A stretch of DNA of 64,000 bases from Chlorops oryzae (Eukaryota > Arthropoda > Insecta > Diptera > Chloropidae). Positions 1 through 9,087 of the stretch are shown one piece after another; position 1 is the first letter of the stretch, and each line of letters opens with the position of its first letter. Below the pieces are notes generated by a model. That model was not told the origin of the DNA. It was given only the letters and a program-made list of their open reading frames with translations, and ran no database searches. Where the stretch lies: NCBI GenBank assembly GCA_020466095.1, contig CM035807.1, forward strand, positions 58,623,037 through 58,687,036, written 5' to 3'. Made by a program: the position numbers and the translations under genes.

Positions 1-634
1 AGTCTAAAGTGTCAAATTGACCACTTTTAATGATCATTTTAACTTCAGGATTTGTGGTATTTACCTTAAAAGATTCTACCGCTACCTGTGTTGAGTATGA
101 TGATGCTAATTCAGGTGGCATGCCATCAGAAATATAAGCATTTTCTAATTGTTTTGTAAGTTCTATTATTTCTTTAGTAAAGTCATTAGCTGATTTTCGC
201 TCTTGCTTTATGTTTTTAATTTTTGCTTGGAGAACTTTGGCTGATTCGCCTTTACATTTAGAAATTAATTTGAGTTTAATGTCTATTAAAGTGTTTTCAG
301 TGGTAATAAGCTTTCTTGAGTCTCCTTTCAGCTTAGTTTTCACGATATTGACTGCCAAATCTTCATGGGTTCCTACAACTGATTTAAGAAGATCTATTGA
401 ATCGATGAATGATTGCAAATTCTGAGGTTGACCATCGAATTCGTGCACGATTGACGCTGCCAATCTCAAAAAGTCTTGTTGAGACATATTGTCGGTTTGA
501 GATAATATTTGGGGTGTGGAATCTTCGTTTTGATATTCTGAATCGCTAGAACTTTCTTGTGATTGTTCTATATCTAGTTGAGAGATATCTACCTCTATTG
601 GTTTATCTAAAGTGTGCGAAATATTTTTATTCAT
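1..634 (-). CDS. Partial Gag of a Ty3/gypsy-type LTR retrotransposon, runs off the window
   Basis: Reading on the minus strand from the ATG at 634, the frame stays open to base 1 (at least 211 codons), so the C-terminus lies outside the window. The first ~60 residues are rich in Asp, Glu, Ser and Gln. A segment beginning MSQQDFLRLAASIVHEFDGQ then PQNLQSFIDSIDLL has the 'substrate-limited helical capsid' look of insect gypsy-family Gag proteins, which package the element RNA in cytoplasmic particles. It lies 11 bases beyond the stop of the small ORF at 646-903 and downstream of the membrane ORF at 912-1130, all in the same direction. No zinc knuckle is visible yet; it would be expected further left. 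Family placement is by motif resemblance only. Confidence 0.65.
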   Translation of the reverse strand, partial: MNKNISHTLDKPIEVDISQLDIEQSQESSSDSEYQNEDSTPQILSQTDNMSQQDFLRLAASIVHEFDGQPQNLQSFIDSIDLLKSVVGTHEDLAVNIVKTKLKGDSRKLITTENTLIDIKLKLISKCKGESAKVLQAKIKNIKQERKSANDFTKEIIELTKQLENAYISDGMPPELASSYSTQVAVESFKVNTTNPEVKMIIKSGQFDTLD

Positions 635-645
635 TCCATGTTTAT

Positions 646-903
646 TCAATATTCTAAAAAGTTTATCTCTTTTTCCCAGAAAATTTCTAAACCCTTTGAT
701 TTCTGTTGCTTTGTTAATTTTTCATAATGTGCCCTTAGTGTGCCTCTTATTTGATTGGTAATGTCGATCAAATTAGTTAAATGGTTTTTAACCGTTTCTG
801 GTCGTATGTAAACGTTTTTATTTACTCTTTTATAGACTGTATTGAAATTTTGACTACGATTTTCTAAACATTTTTGTACTAATGACCATCGTTCCATTAC
901 CAA
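646..903 (-). CDS. Small ORF in gypsy-type 5' region, function unknown
   Basis: Eighty-five codons, rich in Lys, Asn and Gln, predicted helical, with no cysteine cluster or membrane segment. It sits between the small membrane ORF (912-1130) and the gag start at 634, same strand, with very short spacing. It may be the N-terminal part of Gag separated by a frameshift or stop, or a separate small protein of the element. I do not recognise a domain. Confidence 0.4.
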   Translation of the reverse strand: MVMERWSLVQKCLENRSQNFNTVYKRVNKNVYIRPETVKNHLTNLIDITNQIRGTLRAHYEKLTKQQKSKGLEIFWEKEINFLEY

Positions 904-911
904 TAGAACAA

Positions 912-1130
912 TTAAACTTTGTCTAAGTCATTGGCCTGACTGGTGTAACGCTTTTTTAAAAATCGATTATGCTTTGAATAAAGTTTGAATGCGAATTCTA
1001 GACATGCTATAACCGTCAAAATGATTAATAGAATTTTAATTGTAAGCAAATCAATAGGTTCTGATTCTACTGTAACTTCATTTACTACGTTAGCTTTTGG
1101 GTCAACTATTCTGGATTTTTGACCGCCCAT
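912..1130 (-). CDS. 72-residue single-pass membrane ORF of the retroelement
   Basis: The protein starts MGGQKSRIVDPKANVVNEV, followed by a hydrophobic stretch at about residues 28-48 (LLTIKILLIILTVIACLEFA) and a basic tail (KLYSKHNRFLKKRY). Gly2 directly after Met could be a myristoylation site, as in matrix proteins, but the context is not a perfect consensus. The ORF lies just upstream of the gag start, same strand. Its position, size and single membrane span suggest an element-encoded accessory or membrane-anchor peptide; this is inference. Short but with convincing amino-acid pattern rather than random. Confidence 0.5.
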   Translation of the reverse strand: MGGQKSRIVDPKANVVNEVTVESEPIDLLTIKILLIILTVIACLEFAFKLYSKHNRFLKKRYTSQANDLDKV

Positions 1131-1541
1131 TGTAAAATTGAAGAATAGGAAAAGACAATTTTATGCGTTTCGACGTTTAGCTATACGTGTTATTGTTTTG
1201 AAAACTCCGATCGAATGTAAAATTTCAATGTATTTTTGACGTCAAAATGTCGTCGGCATTTATTTGAATAACCTCGTATGACAAAAGTTAATTATTTTGG
1301 ATTTATTGTCTGAAATTTCTGCCCATAGAAACAATTTTCAAAATAATGAGATTAATTTTTCTAGCGGAAGTGTGCACCAATTTATTTTACTATATATATA
1401 CTTATATGTATATATATTTAAAATTTTCAAGTGAATCAAAACAAATTTTTATAACGCTATTTCTATGCAAATGTATTGGAACAAAAAATTTTATTTTGAC
1501 TTTGCGAACATCGCACTGAGTCAAAATACACAAAAAAATAT

Positions 1542-1858
1542 TTTAATGCGGCATTGCTTTTTCAGCACCACATTTCCTGTTGGGATCTTCTTTAATGCGG
1601 CGTTGCTTTTTCAGCACCACATTTCCTGTTGGGGTCTTCTTTAATGCGGCGTTGCTTTTTCAGCACCACATTTCCTGTTGGGGTCTTCTTTAATGCGGCG
1701 TTGCTTTTTCAGCACCACATTTCCTGTTGGGGTCTTCTTTAATGCGGCGTTGCTTTTTCAGCACCACATTTCCTGTTGGGGTCTTCTTTAATGCGGCGTT
1801 GCTTTTTCAGCACCACATTTCCTGTTGGGGTCTTCTTTAATGCGGCGTTGCTTTTGCT
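1542..1858 (-). repeat. 49-bp tandem repeat, about 6.5 copies
   Basis: Units start at 1542, 1591, 1640, 1689, 1738, 1787 and 1836, each exactly 49 bp apart, nearly identical (a few substitutions in the first unit). The core reads TTTAATGCGGCGTTGC. The last unit overlaps the 3' end of the ORF at 1788-2210. Because 49 is not a multiple of three, every extra unit changes the frame, so the array cannot extend the protein. It looks like local amplification of the 3' end of that ORF. Confidence 0.9.
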
Positions 1859-2210
1859 TCAGGTCCTCATTAAATTCCTGTAGTGTTTTGCAGTAGAAGA
1901 CTTTCCTGGTGGGGTCTTCCTTTTTCCTTTTTAGTTCATCAGTCACGTGGAGTAGCTCTTTGCAATAGAAAATCTTGTTGCTGTTGTTCCTTTCGTGGCC
2001 CAATTGGTTTAGGAGATATGCTCGCTTTCTTAGTAGTTTATTTCGCCAACCTCCTCTTCGTTTAGGTGGGCGTGCCAGTGGTATTTTAGTAAGTTTTTCG
2101 TCCAAGTTTTCTTGCTTTTTTCTTCTCGCCTGGTATTCTTTGATGGTGAGTGGTCTAGGCCCCGCTGAATGGTCCGCTTCCAACGCCTCTTTTAATGTTG
2201 GTTTTTCCAT
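1788..2210 (-). CDS. Basic 140-residue leader ORF of the retroelement
   Basis: A very basic protein (many Arg and Lys) upstream of the membrane ORF and gag on the same strand. It contains two internal copies of a ~26-residue motif: KIFYCKELLHVTDELKRKKE and KVFYCKTLQEFNEDLKQKQ, each followed by EDP(T/N)RK. The C-terminus runs into the 49-bp tandem array. No known domain was recognised. It lies where the 5' leader of the gypsy-type element should be, so an element-encoded leader protein is the likeliest reading. A host exon or a chance ORF are alternatives, though the internal protein repeat argues for past coding function. Confidence 0.45.
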   Translation of the reverse strand: MEKPTLKEALEADHSAGPRPLTIKEYQARRKKQENLDEKLTKIPLARPPKRRGGWRNKLLRKRAYLLNQLGHERNNSNKIFYCKELLHVTDELKRKKEDPTRKVFYCKTLQEFNEDLKQKQRRIKEDPNRKCGAEKATPH

Positions 2211-2253
2211 AAAGGATAAGCGACGCGATGAAATTTTGCCAAAATTTATTTAA

Positions 2254-2923
2254 TTATTCTGATCCCCGTATATTCATACTGAATATCAGTCGGGATATAT
2301 TAAAATATTTGTAATTAATTTTTTTTCTTTAGGCGAGTCCCCGTATATTCTTTTCCAGAATATCTGGCAGGAGTGCCATGAAATATACTTGCAATGAAAA
2401 CGAAATGTTTTTCATATTATGGTCAAAATCTGACTGCCTTTATTTGAAAAATGCATCAGTATTTATACTAATTTTCTTAAGACTAAAATGCTATTATAAT
2501 CATAAATTCTTATATTTTATTGTTTCGACAATTGACGAAGGAAACTGAAATATGAATCAAAATCGAACTTCTCAAATGACCGGCCGAATTCGTTTAATAA
2601 GCATTTGACGGAGTTTAGCCTTGAACTCATTTAAACTGTACATATTTGAATGCACTTGGGCAGTGAGCCCGAAATCACATAAGCCGAATAGAAAGTGAAT
2701 GCACTTTGAATGCACTTGGCCAGCGAGACCGAAAGAGGTGTCGGATGACGCTTTAGCTTGTGCGGCTTGAGCATGGGTTTTCATGTTCTTTATTGCATTT
2801 CATTCTTTACTTCTTTTTGTGTTCATTTGGCTTGCCTTTAAATTGTATATATGTTGAATGGCTTTTGGTTGATCTGTATATTTAGCTCATTGTCAATATG
2901 TCGATATAAGTACATATGCTACA
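2254..2923. other. Stretch without recognisable gene (possible LTR of the left-hand element)
   Basis: AT-rich. It holds a near-duplicate of about 30 bases around 2648 and 2708 (TGAATGCACTTGGSCAGYGAG). It may include the 5' LTR of the minus-strand element to its left, since that element's leader ORF ends here, but no second LTR copy is available to define ends. Confidence 0.4.
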
Positions 2924-3371
2924 GTATGATTTAAATGCAACCCTGTGAGTCCGACTACTTGTAATTAGCGTATGCGTTCAAGTAGCGAAAGGTAGCCAAA
3001 TTACTTCTTTTTTCTCTACATGTGTTTGGTAAAGGAAATTTGCTTGCTGCTTTAGAGCGTAGAGCCCTTTAGATTTAACACATATCAATGGAAACACATT
3101 GATAATGGCGTAGAGTAGCTCCGGTTCTAGTGAGTCGTGTTTTTCCTCCTACTATCCATCCTGGTCACAAGCTATATCACTTATTGCTTACAAAAAATAC
3201 AAAATTTTGGGGGCTAACATCACGCCGTAAAAAGGACCTCCTTGCAAAAACCAAACTATCTGAACGATTTTTTTTTTCTAAACCGGCACAAAACAGTACA
3301 CATCGAGCACATCCCAGCACAAATTTCAAAAACTATAAATTTTATAAAGTGGGGGCTTACTTCACGCACGT
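2924..3371 (+). mobile_element. Terminal repeat copy A of an unknown TIR element
   Basis: 448 bp closely matching 24019-24465 in the same orientation (a few scattered substitutions and small indels). The outer end is ...GGGGGCTTACTTCACGCACGT, directly followed by GATTGAAAC, the reverse complement of the 9 bp after copy B. Copy A therefore abuts a target-site duplication inside the reversed 5' half of a copia element. Left of 2924 the two copies differ at once. No transposase is visible. TSD length fits Mutator-like or foldback elements. Confidence 0.75.
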
Positions 3372-3380
3372 GATTGAAAC
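3372..3380. repeat. 9-bp target-site duplication, left copy (GATTGAAAC)
   Basis: Reverse complement of GTTTCAATC at 24466-24474. In copia coordinates both copies fall at the same codons (Phe-Gln-Ser) in the integrase-RT linker, so they mark one insertion site. Confidence 0.75.
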
Positions 3381-4433
3381 AATTTCCTTGGCCTTACAGG
3401 TTTTCCAGATCGCAAAGTTCTGGGTCTGCCGCTGCCTCTTGTTGATTCAGATGTTGCTTCTTCTTCAAAACCAAAAAAATCTTCATCATCGTCATCATCA
3501 GGATCAACACCATCATCTCCATCATCAACATTATCAGCATCATCAGCATCACTAACATTATCAGCATTATCAGCATCATCAGCATCACCAGCATTATTAT
3601 GTTCCTCAACCTCTTGTTTCTGTTCAGTGTTGTTGGTATTATTGTCTTCAACAGAAAATCGATATTGTTAACTTCAGGAACATCTTCTGCTGAACAGTCT
3701 TTCTCTAAATAATTCTCAAAATATACGACATCTCGAGCCGTGATTACTTCGCGAGTATTTGTATCGTACAGCCGGTATCCTTCCGAATATGATTCATAGC
3801 CTACAAACTTCAACTTCCGTCCCTTAGGTGCAAATTTGCCTCCGCCTCGTCTCTTCTGTAGAATCACCGCATCACAGCCAAACACCCTTAAATGAGATAC
3901 CGACGGCTTCCTGTTATACCACATTTCGTACGGAGACAAATCCTGTAGAACCTTCGTTGGAGCTCTGTTCCGTATATAAACAGCCGTTTTAATGCCTTCT
4001 GCCCACAAGCTTTGAGAAAGTCTGGGTTTTTGCAACAAGCATTATCGGTTCTTAACATTTTCAATTTTTGACTAGTCTGTTTTTCAGCCATTGAAACCAA
4101 CACTCTGAAAACATCAAAAGCCTCTGAATTTGCTCTCAAAAAATAAATCCATGTGAACCGGGAGAAGTCATCGATGAACGAAATAAAGTATTGCGACCCA
4201 CCTTGCGATTTTACTTGGAAACGACCGCACAAATCACTATGCAACAGATCCAGTATGCCATTACTGCATCTTTCACGATAATTATGGTACGGTTTACAGC
4301 TGATTTTCCCCAAGGAAAGACAATCCTGTAGCACCGCGCTCCATAAGTCTAACGATACAAGCAAACATTTCATTTGAATCGAGAATGTCGAATAATTTTC
4401 ACTGCCTAGTTTTTCAATATTGACCGAATTCAT
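3381..4433 (-). pseudogene. 5' half of a Ty1/copia element (Gag start, integrase, acidic linker), degenerate
   Basis: On the minus strand it starts at 4433 with a copia-like Gag N-terminus (MNSVNIEKLGSENYSTF) that is joined by an internal deletion to integrase. Core motifs seen are LLHSDLCG (first Asp), SFIDDFSRFTWIYFL and LRTDNA (second Asp). After a frameshift near 4030 come SLWAEGIKTAVYIRNR and SPYEMWYNRKPSVSHLRVFG, typical of the copia integrase C-terminal region. The 3' part (3480-3600) is a GAT-rich stretch coding an Asp/Asn-rich linker. It breaks off at RKLFQS, exactly where the plus-strand 3' half begins at 24466. It is not functional because of deletions and frameshifts. Confidence 0.85.
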
Positions 4434-5684
4434 TTCGACTTTTCCGAAAATCGAATTTCACAATTTCAGTAAAAAAAAATTTATGCCGCCTTTACATCTG
4501 TTGGCAATTATACAAATTCAAAAAGCAACTCTGCCAACTGTAATGTAAGGGGCAAAGCAACCCATTCAACCAACGAGTTGGCTGTATTGCCAACGACAGA
4601 AATTTTTCATTGCCAAATAATGTGTAAAAAAGTGTAAAGGCTCTTTCAACGCAAGTTGAACATTTTTCAACGACGTTGCCAGTGAGTTTTGCGTTGACTG
4701 CTCGTTCGTAAATTGAAATATTGAAATAAGTTGGTGATGTTGAAGAAATGGACGTTACCTCAGAACCAACTACACCATTGCCAAAAAAAACGAGGCCGTA
4801 CAAGTAATTTAGATTTCACTGACGAGCAGTGCTATCAAATAATAGCAGAAGTGGAAAAACCCCTTGCCTGTGGGACATAACCTCTACTATATATAAAAAT
4901 AGGAACAAAAACCAACTGGCATGGGAAAATGTTTCTGTGTCATTTGCTTCCAGCTTTTGTTGAAATTGCGTGAAAAATTCTGTTGCTTCTCTTTCTAAGA
5001 AAAGCTCGCGAACCCACACATTCTGCTAACGTTTTCGACCTGCCTCTTACTCTTCATGGCTCAATAGCACAATAACTGCAGCTAGTCGCAACTTTTTTTG
5101 TTAAGATATTTCCATGATTTTATAATTAATTTTTGTGTTTTAACAAGGCAAGCTAATTTCAGTTTTTGACCTTTGTTGCCTGCGTTGCTTTATTTTTGAA
5201 TTTGAGCTCACATGTAAGGGGCTTTCAATTTATTTGCCAACACTTTTATGAACTGTGATGATCGGAGTAGATTCACTCCGTTTTTTTTAAAATATTTTTG
5301 ACGTCTTCTCCCTTTTTTCAAATATACTCCATTTAAAATTTTTCCACACCGACAATACACATGAACAAATATAAAAAGTTTAAGTATTAAGTAATTGAAA
5401 ATTTTGCTCTATGTAAACGATTTGCCCTTATCATGTTTCGCAATTTACTCAAAGTTTAATTTCTTATCCGTTTTTTTGCCATTGCTTGCATTGTTTCAGT
5501 GATGCCAGAACTGCAGATTTTTTGGTAAATCTAGCAGTGGAAACAAATCCGTCATTGCAGCAAGCAGATGGTACTCCTTTGTTCCATTGGTACTCACCGA
5601 ACCAGATTATGAGATCTTTTCTATAAGAGTCAAAGAAAAAGTTATGACTCGTTTGAGAGTAGGCAAAACCAAATTTCCCGTGAT
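4434..5684. other. AT-rich stretch with possible Harbinger remnants
   Basis: No intact gene. Plus-strand 4748-4800 codes MDVTSEPTTPLPKKTRP and minus-strand 4900-5019 codes WVRELFLEREATEFFTQFQQ; this pairing resembles the MADF/nuclease gene pair of PIF/Harbinger elements but is too short to be sure. 4434-4500 should contain the copia leader. Words such as TGCCAAC and GTAAGGGGC recur at 4540 and 5211. A short open frame ends at the hAT insertion site (5685) and resumes after it. Confidence 0.3.
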
Positions 5685-6427
5685 CTGGGAATCAGAGACC
5701 TGCATGAGTGCATTCATTTGCCTATATGAAACATTCTCAAAAAATTGAAAACATAGCAAGCAGTAGGCAATATATTTGTGAATACTGCTAATACACTATT
5801 CATTGAATATAGTGTAGTGTATTGTGAAATAGAAAAAAAAGCAGTGATTGATTGAATGTATTCACGAATGCTTCAAAAATACAACGCCTACTATGTGAAA
5901 CAATTTAAACGCTTTCTGTAAGAAAATATAACTAATAGTATTAACCATGAATCCATGAAAACAATATTACACATTGCCCAATATTGGCGTTGTTTTTGGC
6001 CGTGCAAGATTCGTGGCACTAAGTCATTTACTTGGTTGGAGCTTAAGCTCGGAAAGTAACGGAATTTACAATCAACCAACATAACAATTTTTCAGTTTTA
6101 TTTATTACTAGCAGATTCATTTTTAAACACAGAATTTAAAAATAACAAATTTTTTACATTGCTGAGCCCTAATCGATTTCTTTTTTCGGTAGTTATGTTT
6201 CCAGCCAGAGAAAATACACGTTCAGATGCAGCACTACTTGCGGGAATTGATAGTACATTTACTGCAAATTTTGAAAGATTCGGAAAATCGGTTGTATGAT
6301 GTTTCCACTAATTAAGTGCATTAAAATTAACGTCATTGTTTACTTTTAACAAGCTATAACGCTCTACTTCGTCTCCAACAATTCCAGAAGTAGTTTGTTG
6401 ATTTGATTTTGTATTAACACAGGAAAA

Positions 6428-7432
6428 AAACAAGTAAGAAAGCTAAAGTCGGTCAAGCCCGACTTTGAAATACCCAGCGTCCCGACATTATGAGTGCACT
6501 ATGTTTTTCTTCTCTATTTGTGGGCGTTGCAGTGGAAGGGCCACAAAAAATTTTTACCTACACCTTTCATTCGCCTTGGTCAACCTATGTTGCGAATTTA
6601 AAGCTTCTACGCCTTTTACTTCGGAAGTTACGAAAAATCTTCATTTGTGGGCGTGGCAGTGGGCGGGCCACATAAAATTTTTACCTACAACTTTCATTCG
6701 CCTTGGTGAACCTATGTTGCGAATTCGAAGCTTCTACGCCATTTACTTCGGAAGTTACGAAAAATCTTCATTTGTGGGCGTGGCAGCGGGCGGGCCAGTT
6801 AAATTTTTTCCCTACACCTTTCGTTTGGCTTGGTCAACCTATGTTGCGAATTTGAAGCGTCTACGCCTATTAATTCGGAAGTTACGAAAAATCCCAATTG
6901 GTGGGCGTGAAAGTGGGCGGGCCATATAAATTTTTTTCCTATACCTTTCATTCGCCATGGTCAACCTATGTTGCGAATTTGAACCTTCTACGCCTTTTAC
7001 TTCACAAGTTACGATAAGCCCTTATTTGTTGGCTTATTTGTGGGCGTGGCTCACGGAGGGTGGCGTCCATTTTTTGCCAGGATATGTCCCCTTTCGTAGT
7101 TTACCAGTACACTAAATATCAATGGAATGTGTTGAGTGGTTCGCAAGTTACAAGCATTTTACTGCCGTTTCGGAGGAGATCCGACCACGGACGGACGAAC
7201 GGACAGACGGACATGTCTAAATCGATTCAGTTTTTGATCCTGATCATTTCTATATATATATGTCTATATCTCCGGAGCTTAGTTCTCCCTGTTACAAGAT
7301 TCGCACAAAACTAATATACCCCGCTTACGCTGGGTATAATAATATGTCTAGATCTCCGGAGCTTAGTTCTCCCTGTTACAAGTTTCGCACAAAACTAATA
7401 TACCCCGCTTACGCTGGGTATAATAAGTCGAA
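6428..7432 (-). mobile_element. DINE-1/INE-1-like non-autonomous repeat with internal 127-bp array
   Basis: It splits the hAT transposase. Ends carry small hairpins (AAAGTCGG...CCGACTTT at 6448 and ATACCCCGCTTACGCTGGGTAT near 7316 and 7400). Read on the minus strand, the layout GGGTATATTAGTTTTGTGCG, a purine-rich stretch, ATGATCAGGATCAAAA, then GTCCGTCTGTCCG matches the order seen in drosophilid DINE-1/INE-1 elements, which are usually classed as Helitron derivatives. That class assignment is by resemblance. An ~84-bp block at 7261-7344 is duplicated in tandem. Confidence 0.55.
6521..7062. repeat. 127-bp tandem repeat, about 4.2 copies
   Basis: TGGGCGTGGCAGTGGGCGGG occurs at 6521, 6648, 6775, 6902 and 7041, giving periods of 127, 127, 127 and 139. 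Each unit also repeats CAACCTATGTTGCGAATTT and CGGAAGTTACGA. The open frame at 6465-6929 is this array read through and is not a gene. Confidence 0.85.
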
Positions 7433-8145
7433 CTCCATTTGTTCAGTTGCAGAAGTATGGCAAACAGTAGAATTATTGGTGTCTATAACATTTCCGTCAG
7501 GTATTATTTTAGATAGGCAAAAATTTTTCAGATCGCTTGTTACACTTGGGTCAAACATTTTATTAGTGGGAGGATACAAGAAACAAGCTGCTTTGTGGTA
7601 AATGCTTAAATTTGGCAACCACTTCTCTTCAACTTGATGCAAAATATTTTTCTTTAAGGTTTTTTTTAAAGGAATTATCTTCTTTTGTTTCTTCGCAAAG
7701 TTCTTTCAAGCTGTTGACAGAAAAAACTACATAATTTATAGTGATGTAATTTACACCTTGTAATTTTTTGATGATTACATCAAATTTCCCAAAGAGTAAT
7801 CTCTACTGCAGCCGTGCACTCTAAATAGCATTTATGCCGCACAAGATTTGAGGTTCTTCAGTTTTTCAGCTATATCCATATTAATAATAAAATTTTCTGT
7901 TTGAAATAATTTTTTCAAATGAAAAGGGCAACGAATGATTCAAAATCATTCACGATTTGAACAAAGCAATATTCACATTCGATACAAACTTATGCAGTGT
8001 ATATAAGATCACACTATTCATTTAAAAAAAATCACTATACGACAGTATTCAATGAAACTAGTGTCGAATGGAAACATGACTGTAGCAATAAAATTTCGTT
8101 TTTAAATTTGAAATGAAACATTCGTTGCAGGTCTCTGCTGGGAAT

Positions 8146-8337
8146 ACTGATTCAATTTTTAAGTGCTGAGTGTGAGATTCTGTATGAATAGTCGGATCAG
8201 TAAATTTGGTTCCAAGAAATTTGCTTGCACTAAGTGGTTGAATTTCGACCTTGCATTATTATATTGCATTATTCTTGGGATCAACTGACGAGAGTCCCGC
8301 AAATATACTATTGCTAAACAAAATATCATTCTTTAAG
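8146..8337. other. Short unassigned stretch between hAT and BEL element
   Basis: Continues the pre-insertion sequence of the hAT site; no gene seen. The last bases (ACCGT, 8338-8342) are the left target duplication of the BEL element. Confidence 0.4.
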
Positions 8338-8342
8338 ACCGT

Positions 8343-8778
8343 TAAATAGCTCAGGAAGTGTATTTCGGGAAGCCGGGAATAGCCGAGAATATAAAGAGAA
8401 AAAAATACACAATTTTGACGAAATATAGAGTTTCTTTATTGTAAAGAATTATGGGAGAAGTTCTTACGTGTGATTGGTTTGAATGCGATCGCCGCCGTTT
8501 TCTGCTGATCCGGAGAGGGAATTAAATTGAATTAAAGTTGAACGAGAAATTAAATGGAATTAAAGTTTAAATAAGAACTTTGAGATAACTTAATTTCGGG
8601 AGAAAAAATATGTAATTAATTTGAGTAGATTCGCGGAGAAAAAGACACTTGATGTTATCGTATTCACGTTCGCTACAAGAATCGAAAATGTTCGGCGCAG
8701 AAGCAACGCATGATATGCAATTCTTTGGCAACTTGTTGCAGACAAACGATGGTTGCATTTTAGTATGTGAGGGGAACT
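8343..8778 (-). repeat. 3' LTR of the BEL/Pao element
   Basis: Matches 17155-17590 with about five differences. Just to its right (minus-strand upstream) are 35 bases starting TGTTCATGCAGACG, then a purine run GCAAGGGGGGGCGGAA (8814-8829 on the plus strand as its complement) that looks like the polypurine tract. If that tract primes plus strands, the true LTR would extend to 8813. Confidence 0.85.
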
Positions 8779-9087
8779 GTGCTACGCACTGCAATCGGAC
8801 GTCTGCATGAACATTCCGCCCCCCCTTGCAGTGCTAAGGCGCAAGATCACCTTCAAACCATCACAAGACCTCTCGCTGATCTGTAAATATAAGCGTGATA
8901 TAAGTTTGGAAACTTTGACAAATTTGATTATACATGCGAGAAAATTTCATTTGTTTTATTGTATGTAAGTGCCGTGCAATTCAATTTTTTATTGGAAAAT
9001 GTGTTTTTTGGTATTTTTAATTCATAGAGAAAAGATAAAATAGTAGATATTAATTATTTTTTAATTGTTGGCTTAATTGTTGACTAC

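Larger units (their letters stand above)
6090..7642 (-). pseudogene. hAT transposase remnant
   Basis: The upstream part (7642-7433, minus) reads MHQVEEKWLPNLSIYHKAAC...FLYPPTNK. The downstream part (about 6420-6110) carries the hAT C-terminal dimerisation region: TTDFPNLSKFAVNVLSIPAS then SAASERVFSLAGNITTEKRN. This SxxSERxFS pattern is diagnostic of Dimer_Tnp_hAT. There is an in-frame stop just before the conserved Trp, plus several frameshifts upstream and a ~1-kb foreign insertion, so the protein is dead. In life the enzyme cuts and pastes DNA with 8-bp duplications, matching the flanks found. Confidence 0.8.
5693..8137 (-). mobile_element. hAT DNA transposon, degenerate, with 8-bp TSD
   Basis: Ends are CAGAGACCTGCA at 5693 and its inverted counterpart TGCAGGTCTCTG ending at 8137. 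CTGGGAAT flanks both sides (5685-5692 and 8138-8145), a perfect 8-bp duplication as hAT elements make. Minus-strand coding remnants run from about 7640 to 6090. The element is interrupted by a DINE-1-like insertion at about 6428-7432. It was itself inserted in a short reading frame of unknown origin. Confidence 0.88.

Noticed and set aside
3130..3555. 141-codon open frame crossing the terminal repeat and copia
   Set aside because: Crosses an insertion junction and ends in His-rich read-out of the GAT repeat on the wrong strand.
6465..6929. 154-codon open frame
   Set aside because: It is the 127-bp tandem repeat read through; the peptide repeats with the DNA period.
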